From Amphibacillus jilinensis Y1 (GTDB lineage: Bacteria; Bacillota; Bacilli; Bacillales; Amphibacillaceae), in the NCBI RefSeq assembly GCF_000306965.1, contig NZ_JH976439.1, positions 106,774 to 170,773 on the forward strand: a DNA stretch of 64,000 nucleotides, in the 5' to 3' direction. The translations under genes and the position numbers were made by a program. This document shows, piece after piece, positions 19,430-29,054 of the stretch (position 1 is its first letter; every line of letters starts with the position of its first letter). Below the pieces are notes generated by a model, which was not told the DNA's origin, ran no database searches, and saw nothing but the letters and a program-made list of their open reading frames with translations.

Positions 19430-20425
19430 TCAATCGGCAGCCGTACGAATACTTTTCGAAAGTTCAATGGTAAAAGTGGTTTCTTGATCATGAGACGTTA
19501 ACTCAAACGGGTGATCTAGCGTAACCAAAATCCTTTTGACTAAGTATAAACCTATTCCTGTTGCTTCACTCCTTTTCCGTCCTTTTGAACCTGTATAGAA
19601 CAAATTGAATAAGCGGTTAATCTCACTTTTTGGAATGGTTTCCCCTCTGTTACGAATTGATAACTGACCATTCCTGTAATTAATATGAACAGTAGAGTAC
19701 TTCTGACCATATTTAATCGCATTACTAAGCAGTTGGTAGACAACTACTTTCATCCACTTTCGATCTGAATAAAGAATAACGTCTTCCGCTATTGCCACCT
19801 TAGGAAATAGTTCTTCCTCAATAAAGTAATCTTTTAAATCATTAATAACTTCTTGTATAATTTTCTTTAATGGCATCGCTTCAATTTTCAAATCAGATAA
19901 TAATTGGGTAGAGCGGCTATACGACAAGAGCTGATTTAACGAGAAGTTTATTTTATCGCATTCGGCTTTTACTTTCTGCCATTCTCCCAACGATTTGACG
20001 TCATTTATTTGATTCGATTGAACAAGCAATTGCATGACAGAAATAGGCGTCTTCATCTGATGCACCGCATGTGAAATAAGGAGCTGCTGTTCCTGTAAAA
20101 AATCTTGATAAGCATCCTGTTCTTTTAAGAGCAAAGAAGAAAATGCCTGTAACTGATTGGCATATGCTTTTTCTATTGGAGCATGTGGACGATAGACAAG
20201 AAAACTAGCTTGGTCCACAATTTCTTTCTTTAAATGTGTATACATTTTTTTACGACGAAGATAGCGAATAACAAGCAGACTAATTAATAAAGTGATGGCT
20301 AAAAAACTAAAATAGCCATAATGATTTTCAAAGCCATCTAATTGGTCAATGATAAAAGGCAAGCAGATAAACGTTATCAGATACAAAAGAATAAAGCTGA
20401 GATGGTCCTTTATAAATAACGTCAT
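19430..20425 (-). CDS. Bce-type intramembrane-sensing histidine kinase
   Basis: A 331-residue kinase with two N-terminal membrane helices joined by a very short loop (typical intramembrane sensor), the phospho-acceptor histidine in SHAVHQMKTPISVM, and ATPase boxes (SNAIKYGQKYS, TGIGLYLVKRIL). It receives its signal through the BceAB-type transporter rather than directly. Its start overlaps the response regulator stop by 4 bases (ATGA). Confidence 0.9.
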   Translation of the reverse strand: MTLFIKDHLSFILLYLITFICLPFIIDQLDGFENHYGYFSFLAITLLISLLVIRYLRRKKMYTHLKKEIVDQASFLVYRPHAPIEKAYANQLQAFSSLLLKEQDAYQDFLQEQQLLISHAVHQMKTPISVMQLLVQSNQINDVKSLGEWQKVKAECDKINFSLNQLLSYSRSTQLLSDLKIEAMPLKKIIQEVINDLKDYFIEEELFPKVAIAEDVILYSDRKWMKVVVYQLLSNAIKYGQKYSTVHINYRNGQLSIRNRGETIPKSEINRLFNLFYTGSKGRKRSEATGIGLYLVKRILVTLDHPFELTSHDQETTFTIELSKSIRTAAD

Positions 20426-21114
20426 GCGTCTTTCTCCATTAATTGGTAGCCGATTCCCCGAATCGTCTTAAGTTCTAAGGAGGATTGGACATTTTCTAAT
20501 TTTTTTCGCAATCTTTTGATGTTCACTGTGAGTGTATTTTCTTCTACAAATCCTTCTTCATCCCATATAACAGAAAGTAGCTGCTGTCTTGTGACAACAT
20601 TTGGACAAGCCTCAAAAAACATATTACAAAGCTGGAGCTCTTTTACCGTCAATACTTCCTCCTGCCTCGGTGTAGATAAACGTACTGTGTCCAAATTTAA
20701 GGTGGTATTCCCTATTTGTAATAGTCGTCGTTCTGCGTTTTTTGCATACTCTCCATAGGAACGTCGAATTTGCCCGTTAATTTTTGCTACTACGACATCC
20801 ATTACAAAAGGCTTCGTGATAAAATCATCTGCACCATTTTCGATACCATATATCTGGTCGAGTTCGCTCATTCGAGCAGACAGAATCATAATGGGACATG
20901 TGGATATCTGCCTTATTTTTCTTGACCAGTAATAGCCATCAAAGTAAGGCAGATTTATATCCATAATAACTAAATGCGGTTCTGTTTCTTGAAAAACATC
21001 CAGAACGCTTTTAAAATCTTCTATTGTGTGACACTCATATCCGTATTTTTTAAGACGATTTTTTAATGTATTAGTAATACTGATTTCATCCTCCACAATT
21101 AATATTTTATACAT
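20422..21114 (-). CDS. Bce-type OmpR-family response regulator
   Basis: A regulator of about 230 residues: receiver domain (MYKILIVEDEISIT, phospho-acceptor D in VIMDINLPYFDGYYW, K in ITKPF) and winged-helix DNA-binding domain (EENTLTVNIKRLRKKLE). The true start is ATG 21114 after GAGGCAGGGG. The longer frame to 21225 runs into decayed tnsB sequence, which suggests that the Bce module's upstream region was joined to an old Tn7-like end. Confidence 0.9.
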   Translation of the reverse strand: MYKILIVEDEISITNTLKNRLKKYGYECHTIEDFKSVLDVFQETEPHLVIMDINLPYFDGYYWSRKIRQISTCPIMILSARMSELDQIYGIENGADDFITKPFVMDVVVAKINGQIRRSYGEYAKNAERRLLQIGNTTLNLDTVRLSTPRQEEVLTVKELQLCNMFFEACPNVVTRQQLLSVIWDEEGFVEENTLTVNIKRLRKKLENVQSSLELKTIRGIGYQLMEKDA

Positions 21115-21169
21115 AAAATCCCCTGCCTCTTTATTCTCAAAATTTTCATATTTCAAACTCACCACAGTC

Positions 21170-21425
21170 AGCGATAATAATTTCAGGCAAATAACATGTT
21201 GGCCACAACTCAAGTGAAAAATCAATTCCGTACTGCTTATAGAACTTTACTTTGTCAGCAACCCTATTCCCATGACGAGCCTTCTAATCCAGGATAAAGA
21301 CCTTTAATAATACGTGAATACACATCAATTACCGCACCTTATAATTAACTAGTCGTCCTTCCTTGTTATGAAACAAAACTTCTATATGTAGCATACATTG
21401 TCTGACTTCCCAATCTCCCTCTCAT
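21170..21425 (-). pseudogene. tnsB: tnsB remnant
   Basis: The minus strand contains pieces matching the intact TnsB at 58131-60287. Near 21350-21425 the sequence reads GDWEVRQ-CMLHIEVLF, comparable to EDWEIIQQHCLQHMEMLL. Near 21170-21345 it reads VIDVYSRIIKGLYPGLEGSS plus the coding of the LPEIIIA region. Stops and deletions remove the rest. Nucleotide similarity to 59180-59370 is obvious. Confidence 0.75.
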
Positions 21426-21489
21426 TTTTGGGTTTGTATTTTTATTAAGTCATCCTCTTGCCAATGCAGTCGCTGTAACTAATAGCTGT

Positions 21490-21650
21490 TTTGGTGTTCA
21501 GTTAAATTAAAGTGGTTTCGTTTCAAATCCGGTTTTAAAAAATAAATCGCTCTAGTAAGATCCATCCTTAATTTTATAATGCCCTATATCAGATCCTCTC
21601 TCTTCTTTAATCCACTTATCGACGTTAGATGTTCTTTTTCTTTTTGACAT
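21490..21650 (-). pseudogene. tnsA: tnsA remnant
   Basis: It begins MSKRKRTSNVDKWIKEERGS, nearly identical to the start of the intact TnsA (61123), then is interrupted. A further piece, DLKRNHFNLTEH, corresponds to DLERNYFYLTEY. It sits directly inside an old Tn7-like right end. Confidence 0.8.
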
Positions 21651-21657
21651 AAGAACA

Positions 21658-21762
21658 CCCCTTTGGCTAATCATAACCAAAGGGGTAAAACGGTGCAACT
21701 TTTTAAAAGCATTATAACTTTATTGTAAACAATACATCTTTTTGGCTTAATATATTTCCACA
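21658..21762. mobile_element. Old Tn7-like right end (R0)
   Basis: Next to the tnsA remnant is a hairpin (CCCCTTTGGCTA ATCA TAACCAAAGGGG, 21658-21685). TnsB-site-like repeats follow: AAACGGTGCAACTTTTT, CATTATAACTTTATTGT and AAACAATACATCTTTTT. This layout is the same as at 61131-61249 and 45399-45516. The terminus is approximate. Confidence 0.72.
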
Positions 21763-21900
21763 CAAAGATATTCATTTTACATAACAAACTAATTTATTGT
21801 CTTCTAGGATTGTGCATATCGTAAGGATGAAATCTGAAGTTTTAGGATTAGAAATGAAAAATGAATGGTGCCCCCTTTCATAACATTTATAATCTTTCTC

Positions 21901-22782
21901 TTATTTATTTTCATTTTCAACAAACTTGCTAAAGTGGTTTCCCCAATGGGGTTGACTGCCGTCGATATCAGTAAAACCGTATTCTGTTGAGAGCCCCCAT
22001 GTGCTCAACGATCTTCCCGATTTCCGTTCTACATTCGGATCAGCTGCTAGTGCGGCTACAGCCCTTCCGATGTAGAATGGCGTTTCGGATGCAATAAAAT
22101 GCGGGTCGACTTCCGCTCCGTCCTTCCAGTTTTCTTCTGTCACTCCAAAGTGATCAAGCATCGCTTCAGACCGAAGAAAGCCTGGTGTTAATGCAACAGC
22201 GGAAACATGATGCGGTCTTAAATCTCTCGCCATCGACTCGGCCAAGTGGATGGCAGAAATTTTGGCTAGACTATAATACATATTGCCGCGATAATTGTAA
22301 TCCACACCGTCTGTAATTTCGATGACCAAACCTTGTTTTCGTGCAACCATTAATTGAATGCCGTAATGACTTGTCAGGATATGCGAGTGTACAGCTCGTT
22401 TCTGCATCAAAAGCCCATTTTGCAGAGAATGCTCCCAGAATGGCTTCCCCCATTCTGTTAATGGGTCGCCCCCCCATACGTCATTCACCAATAAATCAAG
22501 ACAACCGTCCTGTTCTTTCTCCACCCTTTCAAATAAAGTCTTCACGTCTTCCTCGACTGTATGATCGACACGAATCGGAATGCCAATTCCACCTTGTGAA
22601 GTGACCATTTCCGCCGTTTCTTCAATGGTTTCAGGTCTTCTCATACTAGAAAGATTACCTCGGGTACTTCGCCCCGTTACATAAACTGTGGCACCAGCTT
22701 CACCGAGCATCACAGCAATTCCCCGCCCGGCTCCTCTGGTAGCTCCTGCAACAACAGCTACCCTACCTTCTAATGGTTTCAT
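21901..22782 (-). CDS. SDR family oxidoreductase
   Basis: A 293-residue short-chain dehydrogenase/reductase with the cofactor motif GATRGAGRG (residues 13-21) and the catalytic Tyr-Lys in YYSLAK. The substrate is unknown. An extended C-terminus (GRSLSTWGLSTEYGFTDIDG) matches a subfamily often annotated simply as SDR oxidoreductase. It is divergent from a WYL-domain regulator that probably controls it. Confidence 0.85.
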   Translation of the reverse strand: MKPLEGRVAVVAGATRGAGRGIAVMLGEAGATVYVTGRSTRGNLSSMRRPETIEETAEMVTSQGGIGIPIRVDHTVEEDVKTLFERVEKEQDGCLDLLVNDVWGGDPLTEWGKPFWEHSLQNGLLMQKRAVHSHILTSHYGIQLMVARKQGLVIEITDGVDYNYRGNMYYSLAKISAIHLAESMARDLRPHHVSAVALTPGFLRSEAMLDHFGVTEENWKDGAEVDPHFIASETPFYIGRAVAALAADPNVERKSGRSLSTWGLSTEYGFTDIDGSQPHWGNHFSKFVENENK

Positions 22783-22879
22783 TCATATCACTCTCCAATT
22801 TTGAGATAAGTATAGTATAATATTGAATGATGACATCCTTTGTCATATAATAATTATCTTTTATAAAGGTGGGTTAAAT

Positions 22880-23845
22880 ATGCGTGCGGACAGGTTGATT
22901 ACCATTCTATTGTTGTTACAAAATAGAGGGAAAATAACAACAAAGGATCTGGCTAAAGAATTGGAAGTGACTGAACGTACCATTCACAGGGATATGGAAG
23001 CACTGAGTGCAGCAAGTATTCCCGTTGTGGCTGACCGGGGGAAAACAGGAGGATGGCGATTACTTGAACAATATCGAACGAATTTAACAGGTTTAAAAGA
23101 TAATGAAATCAGATCTTTGTTTATCTCACCATCCGTTGATCTGCTTAATGATCTGGGTTTAACAAAGGATTGGGACGAAGCGCGTCAAAAGCTGCTGGCT
23201 TCAATTCCGAGTATCTTTCAGAAAAATGCCGGGGATGTGTGGGAACGAATCCATATCGACACAAGTACATGGAGACAATCGACTAACAAAATTGAGTCTT
23301 TTAAAACGCTCCAACAAGCAATATGGGACGAAAAGAAACTGCAAATGAAATATGAAAAGGCGAACGGAGAGATTATTGAACGAGAGGTTGAGCCGATAGG
23401 ATTAGTGGCAAAAGGAAGCACATGGTACCTCATTGCCTCTGCTAACGGGGATTTTCGTAGCTACAAAGCCTCGAGAGTGCAGTCAGCAACCATAGCAAGT
23501 GAAACATTCTCGCGACCTGCGGACTTTGATTTGGCTCATTATTGGAGAGAATCCACACAACGGTTTATTAAAAGTCTGCCAAAATATGAAGTCGATGTTG
23601 AAATCTCTCCATCTACTATTCAACGAATAAAGTTTACCGGTCGTTTTGTACAGGTATTAAAGATAGACTCCCCCTTAGAGAATGACTGGATTCCCGCGAA
23701 ACTTTCTTTTGATACAGAACAAGAAGCTAAGGAATATATTTTAGGCTTCGGGAATCAAATAAGGATTATTCAGCCCAAAGCCTTAAAGCAGAGTATTTAC
23801 GATATGGCAAAAGCGGTTATGGATTTTTATAATCAGGAAAAGTGA
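22880..23845 (+). CDS. YafY-type WYL-domain transcription regulator
   Basis: A 321-residue regulator with an N-terminal DeoR-like winged helix (RADRLITILLLLQNRGKI, TERTIHRDMEALS) and a C-terminal WYL ligand-binding domain (EPIGLVAKGSTWYLIASANG). The ATG at 22880 follows AAGGTGGG; the longer frame from 22823 lacks a site. It is divergent from the SDR gene with about 100 bases between, so it is probably its regulator. Its 3' end overlaps the tnsD remnant on the other strand by about 29 bases. Confidence 0.87.
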   Translation: MRADRLITILLLLQNRGKITTKDLAKELEVTERTIHRDMEALSAASIPVVADRGKTGGWRLLEQYRTNLTGLKDNEIRSLFISPSVDLLNDLGLTKDWDEARQKLLASIPSIFQKNAGDVWERIHIDTSTWRQSTNKIESFKTLQQAIWDEKKLQMKYEKANGEIIEREVEPIGLVAKGSTWYLIASANGDFRSYKASRVQSATIASETFSRPADFDLAHYWRESTQRFIKSLPKYEVDVEISPSTIQRIKFTGRFVQVLKIDSPLENDWIPAKLSFDTEQEAKEYILGFGNQIRIIQPKALKQSIYDMAKAVMDFYNQEK

Positions 23846-24080
23846 TTTTTTCACACCATACCCGATGAATTTGAAACTGTTCCTTTGTTTCAACAACTTC
23901 ATTCAAATAGTCACTTGTTTTCGGTAATTTATTTAAATGACGCTCAAGTAGTGCAAGCCTTCTGATTTTCTTTCCAATACGACTAACATTTATATGAATG
24001 GTTTTTTTCTCCTGTAACAATTGATGAACAGCTTTGTTTATGACTGGCATAATGGCTTTAGAGAAGGGCTTAATAACCAA
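23817..24080 (-). pseudogene. tnsD: tnsD C-terminal remnant
   Basis: The minus-strand frame reads VHQLLQEKKTIHINVSRIGK then RLALLERHLNKLPKTSDYL. It aligns with the TnsD C-terminus at 52900-53130 (LYKELIELGKPIRITISIVGK, LGILSNLEKHLINYPVLKS). Everything upstream is lost. Its orientation matches the intact tns operon, so it belonged to a different Tn7-like copy whose right end lay further right. Confidence 0.62.
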
Positions 24081-24188
24081 ACCAAGGTCATTAAGCGCAA
24101 CGCATTTGGTTTTAAACGTTTTGATCGATTTAGATTAAAAGTGTTATTACATCATCAATATAAAAATATCGACATTCGGGTCACATAA
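24072..24188 (+). pseudogene. ISL3-family transposase, C-terminal remnant
   Basis: The + strand reads TKVIKRNAFGFKRFDRFRLK and ends at a TAA (24186-24188), matching the conserved IK.IKRNA.GYR.F..F end of ISL3 transposases. It abuts the tnsD remnant. Confidence 0.65.
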
Positions 24189-24235
24189 ATGAGGCGTAAG
24201 CGTGTAACACACACCAACATTTGACGATATTTTCC

Positions 24236-24374
24236 ATTTTCATAAAGCTTCACTAATTGCAGTTTAAATTCGGGTGTAAAAGTTCGACGTTGACGTGTCA
24301 TAGTAGCACGCTCCCTTAAGTTAATAGTCTAAGTTTACAAGCCCTTATTTCATCTGTCCAACTTAGTGTAGCCT
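24236..24374 (-). mobile_element. IS3-family left-end fragment
   Basis: This is an inverted copy of the first 140 bases of the complete IS3-type element at 28698: the same inverted repeat, leader, and first codons of orfA (MTRQRRTFTPEFKLQLVKLYE). The rest is missing. Confidence 0.85.
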
Positions 24375-24497
24375 ATCCAGTAAACAGCGTTAAACACATA
24401 TTATATAAAGAACAAGGTTTATCAGCATTTATAAACAACTTGTTCTTCTTACTCTATTTTGTTAATGATGTATCATACAAAAAACAAATCAAGGTTA

Positions 24498-24950
24498 TTA
24501 CGGTTTAACAGGAACACATATTTCGCAATAAGGATTGCCTACCATATTACCGATATATTTTTCCATAATTGGTTTTATATCCATTTTATATCCGTTATTT
24601 TGTAGAGATTGAAAAATATTAGAATATGCCTTTTGAATATCCTCTGCAGTATGTTTGACTTCATATATAAGGTATTTTCCAGCAGTAATTTGCCCTTCGA
24701 GAACTGAATCATCCACTTCTTGATAATCATTGGGAATTACAATACAAGCATCAAATCTACAGTTATCAGGAAGTGTTGTTTCTGGATTATCTTGTGGAAT
24801 TGCAAATAGAATTGCAGATTCAAGAAGATTTCTCTCCTTAGCCCACTTTTTTAGATTCTCCATTACTTCAATATTAGCAGGACCATATTGTCCAATACGT
24901 CGCATAAAAACAGTACGATAGTTTGGAAATGTCTCGACTTTGAATTTCAT
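24498..24950 (-). CDS. GyrI-like effector-binding domain protein
   Basis: A stand-alone 150-residue GyrI-like (AraC effector-binding) domain protein: MKFKVETFPNYRTVFMRRIGQYGP, the middle FDACIVIPNDYQE, GQITAGKYLIYEVKHTAEDI and the end GNPYCEICVPVKP. Such proteins bind or hydrolyse small amphipathic or electrophilic compounds. The ligand is unknown. An AAAGGACG site precedes the start. It is flanked by IS debris on both sides. Confidence 0.82.
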   Translation of the reverse strand: MKFKVETFPNYRTVFMRRIGQYGPANIEVMENLKKWAKERNLLESAILFAIPQDNPETTLPDNCRFDACIVIPNDYQEVDDSVLEGQITAGKYLIYEVKHTAEDIQKAYSNIFQSLQNNGYKMDIKPIMEKYIGNMVGNPYCEICVPVKP

Positions 24951-25193
24951 TATTTTAATCGTCCTTTCTTTTCTTATTTAGTTTGATACATTACGAATGT
25001 AGCACGCTTTAAAAATATAAACACTTTAATTTTTAAAATTTTTGAAATTAATTAGAATTTCGGTTGGTTCTCATTTAACTAAGAACGTGTTAAAAGTTAT
25101 TTTGGAGTCTTTTATATTGTTTCAAATTGTGTGATATTAGGGAGTCTATTATATAGGTGTAAGCGTCAAGTAAAAATGAACACTTTTTGCTAA

Positions 25194-25795
25194 TTAATTC
25201 TGAACACTTTCTTCCTTAAATATGGATGTTCGATTCTTCATTCGATGATTGTCTTCCCCCTGAAATTGAATAACTTCTACTCGATGTAGAATCCTATCCA
25301 AAATAGCTGTGGTGATCCCTTGGTCACCTAATAAATCGCCCCACTCACTTGGTCCCTTATTTGAAGTTAATATAATAGAGGCCTTGTCATGTAAGTCATT
25401 AATGAGATGGAAAAAGAGGTTAGCTTCTCTTTGATCCATCGCCATAAACATCAGATCATCAATAATGACCAGATTGGCGGCTCTTATTCGCTTCATCCTA
25501 ATTTGGGCTTTTCGTGTGAATTCTTCAGCTTTTAAATGTCTTATCAATTCTTCCATCGTTATAAACATAACCTGATAACCTTGGTGAACCGCTTTAATCC
25601 CAAGTGCAGTGGCTAAATGTGTTTTTCCAACACCTGCTGGTCCTAACAGGACCAAGTTATATAATTGATCGATCCAGGTTAGCTCACTTAACTGTTTTAG
25701 CTGCTTTTGACTTAAGGTTTGTTGCTCATTAAGATTGTACATCTCAAGTGTTGTGTGGGCAGGAAATGCTGCCCACTTTAATTGTCGTTCATTCT
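25194..25795 (-). pseudogene. istB fragment (IS21 helper ATPase)
   Basis: This is the C-terminal two-thirds of IstB: QLKWAAFPAHTTLEMYNLN, Walker A in LLGPAGVGKTHLA, Walker B in LVIIDDLMFMA, and the end RVEVIQFQGED. The normal N-terminus is replaced, in frame, by ISL3 transposase sequence (junction near 25793), giving a 303-codon chimeric open frame to 26105. It is probably non-functional. Confidence 0.8.
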
Positions 25796-26594
25796 TACGA
25801 TCATAGTCGTGGAAATTTTGTTGTACACGTCTTCGCACACGATCTAATCCACAATAGATATATCGACAAAAATGAAAGCGATCAGCTACGATAATAGGCT
25901 TTCCTAATGCCTTTTGAACAGTTGCCTTAAAGGCGGGACTCATATCCATGATAACGACTTCAATCTGTTGACCATGTTTTTGTAGGTAATCTTTAATCGC
26001 GTTTTTATACCGATTAGGTAGTATATCAAGAAGTTCTCTAGTGATACCATCTGCGATAATTAGCTGATATTTTCCTTCTCTTGTGTCCCCTTTGTATTCA
26101 TCCATTGCAATAAGGGCTGGAAAAGTTTCTATCTTTTTTATTTGCTCTTATCAAAGCGTCTTACAATGGTGGAAGGCGAAGACTCGTATGTTTGTCCAAC
26201 CTCTTTAAAGGTCTTTCCTTTTATTGATTTCATTGAGACCGCTTGCTTCCATTCAATAGAAGCACGCTGGTACCATTCTACTATTGGACTTTTTTTCAGA
26301 GAATCGCTTCCCACAAGATGGACAAACATAACGACGACGCTTATACCATAATAAAGTCATTCACTCAAACCACTTTAAATGTTTGATTTTTTGATACCTA
26401 TAATCATGTACACGCTCTGTTTTAGTGTCACAAATCAGGCAACAATGAGGCGTACGGTCCATTTCTACATAAATCTGAACCGTTCCTTCACGTTCTTCAC
26501 TATTCGTTATAATGTAGTCTTTTAATCCTGGTATATTCATGGTAAAATCCATATACACGAAACCCCATTCTCTACTTGTTTCTCGGCAATTCAA
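25796..26594 (-). pseudogene. ISL3-family transposase, N-terminal and middle part, frameshifted
   Basis: The N-terminal zinc finger (CCLICDTKTERVHDYRYQKI), the helix-turn-helix (GKTFKEVGQTYESSPSTIV) and the start of the DDE domain (MDEYKGDTREGKYQLIIADG, VVIMDMSPAFK) are present but in two frames, with shifts near 26340 and 26120. The gene then fuses to istB. Confidence 0.78.
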
Positions 26595-26739
26595 GTATAT
26601 AAGAATGCATCGGTTGCGTGTGTTTTGTTTTTCAGAAATTCACCTAAACCCCAACAAATATGATAGAGCCGTTTTTATTTTATCCACTCACAAAAAAAGT
26701 TTTGGATAAAATATCTATTTATAACATATACTGGTTTTT

Positions 26740-27048
26740 ATGTATAGTATTTACTCTAATTTCTCTATTCTTGGGTTTTTTAGCATAATTGGGAACCAAA
26801 TGATATACCAGTTTTTAATTATGATTTTTATTGATAATGATTTTTCAAATCAAATGACCAAACGCCATTTTCTTTCAATTTGTTCTAAAACAAGCATGGG
26901 TACAAATATTATTTTATTTTCTATTAACCTTATTATTTTCTTAATGTACTCTGATTTTGACCATATTGCATATCTTCTATCGAATTATGGACCACTCATA
27001 AATAATCTAATGGTGATAATTGGGTCTGTGTTTATAAGATATTTATAA
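26740..27048 (+). CDS. Small hydrophobic membrane protein, possibly a fragment
   Basis: A 102-residue frame with three hydrophobic segments (FSILGFFSIIGNQMIYQFLIMIF, MGTNIILFSINLIIFLMY, a C-terminal segment). I recognise no family. Coding-like sequence continues in other frames to 27155, so it may be the front of a broken permease. It lies upstream of another membrane-protein gene on the same strand, inside the IS21-bounded region. Confidence 0.4.
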   Translation: MYSIYSNFSILGFFSIIGNQMIYQFLIMIFIDNDFSNQMTKRHFLSICSKTSMGTNIILFSINLIIFLMYSDFDHIAYLLSNYGPLINNLMVIIGSVFIRYL

Positions 27049-27195
27049 ATCTTTGGTTTAAAGAAAGAAGACTTTTGCAATTCGTTACATTTTGTATTCT
27101 CCCATATACCGCACTTGTTTTTATTATAGAATTCTTACCAAGATTTTTATTTTAAACTAAACTTTAAACCATAATCATAGTTAGGATGTGTCATA

Positions 27196-27843
27196 ATGTT
27201 TATAAGAGAAACAGTAAAGGTGTTCTTAAAAGGTCCAAAAATAGAATTATTATCTTTGATTGTAGGATTAACATTTATGCTAACATTGGCAAATATAGAA
27301 ATGCATCATTGGTCATGGTTGGTCTCTTTAGGATTCATGCTCTTATGTACGACTATATTCCGATTCATCACAGTTGATAAAAAGTATTATCTTAATGATC
27401 AATCTAAATTAACTTATAAAAATGTTGTAGATTATGTAGTCAGTAAAAATTTATTTACAATCCTTTTTGTACTGCTTATTCTTTCTCTTGTTTTTGTAAT
27501 TAGTAGTTTTTTTAAAGGGGGCCAATTTGAATTTCAAAAAATCGGCAACATAATCATTTATTGTTTGTTTGTTTTGGGTTCTGATAATATAATTTATAGT
27601 TTCAATAACAAGCCAGTACCTAGTTATGCCAGTGGATTTAAACGAAATGAATTAGAAGATATTAAAGTGGGCTGGACAAATTTAAAAAGTCAACTCCCTT
27701 CATTTATTATGATTGGTTTATACTGTGTGATTTTTTTTGTTATAGATTTTGTTCCTGATTTGTTCTCCTCAATCGTTTACTATATTACTGGTTTTTGTAC
27801 CTTAATTTATTTTATGAAATTAGAAAAAAAGAAAGAAACATAG
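27196..27843 (+). CDS. Hypothetical membrane protein
   Basis: A 215-residue protein with about six hydrophobic segments (residues 16-32, 43-57, 87-106, 121-135, 168-185, 190-208) and basic loops. I do not recognise a family; the layout resembles permease subunits of small bacteriocin-type ABC exporters, but no ATPase is adjacent. The ATG has only a weak GGATG site. It is very AT-rich compared with its neighbours, which suggests transfer, and it is enclosed by IS sequences. Confidence 0.55.
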   Translation: MFIRETVKVFLKGPKIELLSLIVGLTFMLTLANIEMHHWSWLVSLGFMLLCTTIFRFITVDKKYYLNDQSKLTYKNVVDYVVSKNLFTILFVLLILSLVFVISSFFKGGQFEFQKIGNIIIYCLFVLGSDNIIYSFNNKPVPSYASGFKRNELEDIKVGWTNLKSQLPSFIMIGLYCVIFFVIDFVPDLFSSIVYYITGFCTLIYFMKLEKKKET

Positions 27844-28015
27844 ATAATATGCTAGAGGATTACTTTAAATTTTCAGCTAATTTTTGGCTCTTCGCCATTT
27901 TCTGTGTAACTCGCACATTTCAGCCTTTTCGTAGGCTAGTATTTTCCCTTCTTCGCCTAACTACCACTTAGATGATAGAGCAGAGGGGGCAAGCGATTTG
28001 GACTTGACGCTTACA

Positions 28016-28263
28016 CGGCATCATCTACAATATGCAAAGGGGAAGAAACGATAGATTGACGCTGTTTAGAGCACTCTAATTTTACGCGTATTCGAAAGTT
28101 CTCCATGTTACGAAAACCATAAGAAATACGTTTTCTATTCTTAATCTTATGGTTGGTTCTTTCTGTTCTAGCATTTGTATAGGGTTGTTCGAAATAGTTT
28201 AAAATATACGATTTCCATGTATCTAACGTCTTAACGCCTTTTGCTTTATTTGTATAATTCTAT
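28016..28263 (-). pseudogene. ISL3-family transposase, C-terminal remnant
   Basis: The minus strand reads TLDTWKSYILNYFEQPYTNA, then ERTNHKIKNRKRISYGFRNM, the conserved end of ISL3 transposases. It is cut on its N-terminal side near 28263. The IS21-type repeat abuts its C-terminus. Confidence 0.75.
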
Positions 28264-28353
28264 TATAGTGATAGTTCTCCCAGTTTTCAAGAATGTATGT
28301 TCCCTACCACATTAGATTGATGTTAGAGTAAAATGTTTATGGGAGAATAAATA

Positions 28354-28403
28354 CCTCAACTTTTGGTGTTGAAGTCTATAGACTTTAACACCAAAAGTTG
28401 AGG
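28354..28403. repeat. 50-base near-perfect palindrome
   Basis: CCTCAACTTTTGGTGTT and its complement form 23-base arms with one mismatch around TATA, in a 430-base gap (28264-28697) with no supported gene. It could terminate transcription in either direction, but there is no clear T-run. Confidence 0.85.
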
Positions 28404-28770
28404 CGAGCAAGCGAAGCGCGGTAGAAGAAAATCCCCCTATTCGCTGCGTCTATTTTATTGACATAATTTTACTTTTACATAGATTGTTGTAATATGTAAG
28501 TTTATGTCCCCCACAATTAATTTCTTTCCCTCCCCAAATCCCCCTCAATCCCTTGCCACCGTTACTCTCAACTTTGTTCCTATTTCTTATACGCAATTAG
28601 TGTTTTTCCTTAAAACAACCAATTTTGACCCGAAATATTCGATGCGAAATTTGTCGAACAGTATCTTTGTTTTTCCGTTACAGAGAAAAAACTGGATAGG
28701 CTACACTAAGTTGGACAGATGAAATAAGGGCTTGTAAACTTAGACTATTAACTTAAGGGAGCGTGCTACT

Positions 28771-29052
28771 ATGACACGTCAACGTCGAACTTTTACACCC
28801 GAATTTAAACTGCAATTAGTGAAGCTTTATGAAAATGGAAAATCTCGTGCAGACATTGCTAGAGAATATGATATTACACCTTCTGCGTTAGATCGTTGGA
28901 TTAAAAATCATCAGGAAACAGGTTCATTTGCCGCCAAAGATAATCGTTCTGAAGAAGAAAATGAACTGATGCAACTTCGCAAAGAAAATCAACGTTTACT
29001 GATGGAGAACGATATTTTAAAGCAAGCAGCGCTGATCATGGGACGAAAATAG
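28771..29052 (+). CDS. IS3-family transposase OrfA
   Basis: A 93-residue helix-turn-helix protein (RRTFTPEFKLQLVKLYENGK, DIAREYDITPSALDRWIKNH) followed by a leucine-rich coiled coil (LMQLRKENQRLLMENDILKQ). It recognises the IS ends and forms the front of the OrfAB transposase made by frameshifting near its stop codon. Confidence 0.92.
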   Translation: MTRQRRTFTPEFKLQLVKLYENGKSRADIAREYDITPSALDRWIKNHQETGSFAAKDNRSEEENELMQLRKENQRLLMENDILKQAALIMGRK

Positions 29053-29054
29053 AT

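Larger units (their letters stand above)
25158..28015. mobile_element. Region bounded by IS21-type inverted repeats
   Basis: TGTAAGCGTCAAGT (25158-25171) and its exact complement (28002-28015) bound 2.86 kb. An istB fragment lies at the left end, next to its repeat, but no istA is present. Inside are ISL3 pieces and two membrane-protein genes. This is a rearranged IS21 or a composite. The right repeat lies at the end of an ISL3 transposase remnant. Confidence 0.6.

Noticed and set aside
28504..28722. 72-codon plus-strand open frame
   Set aside because: Low-complexity Pro/Phe-rich product, no ribosome binding site, runs into the IS3 left end.
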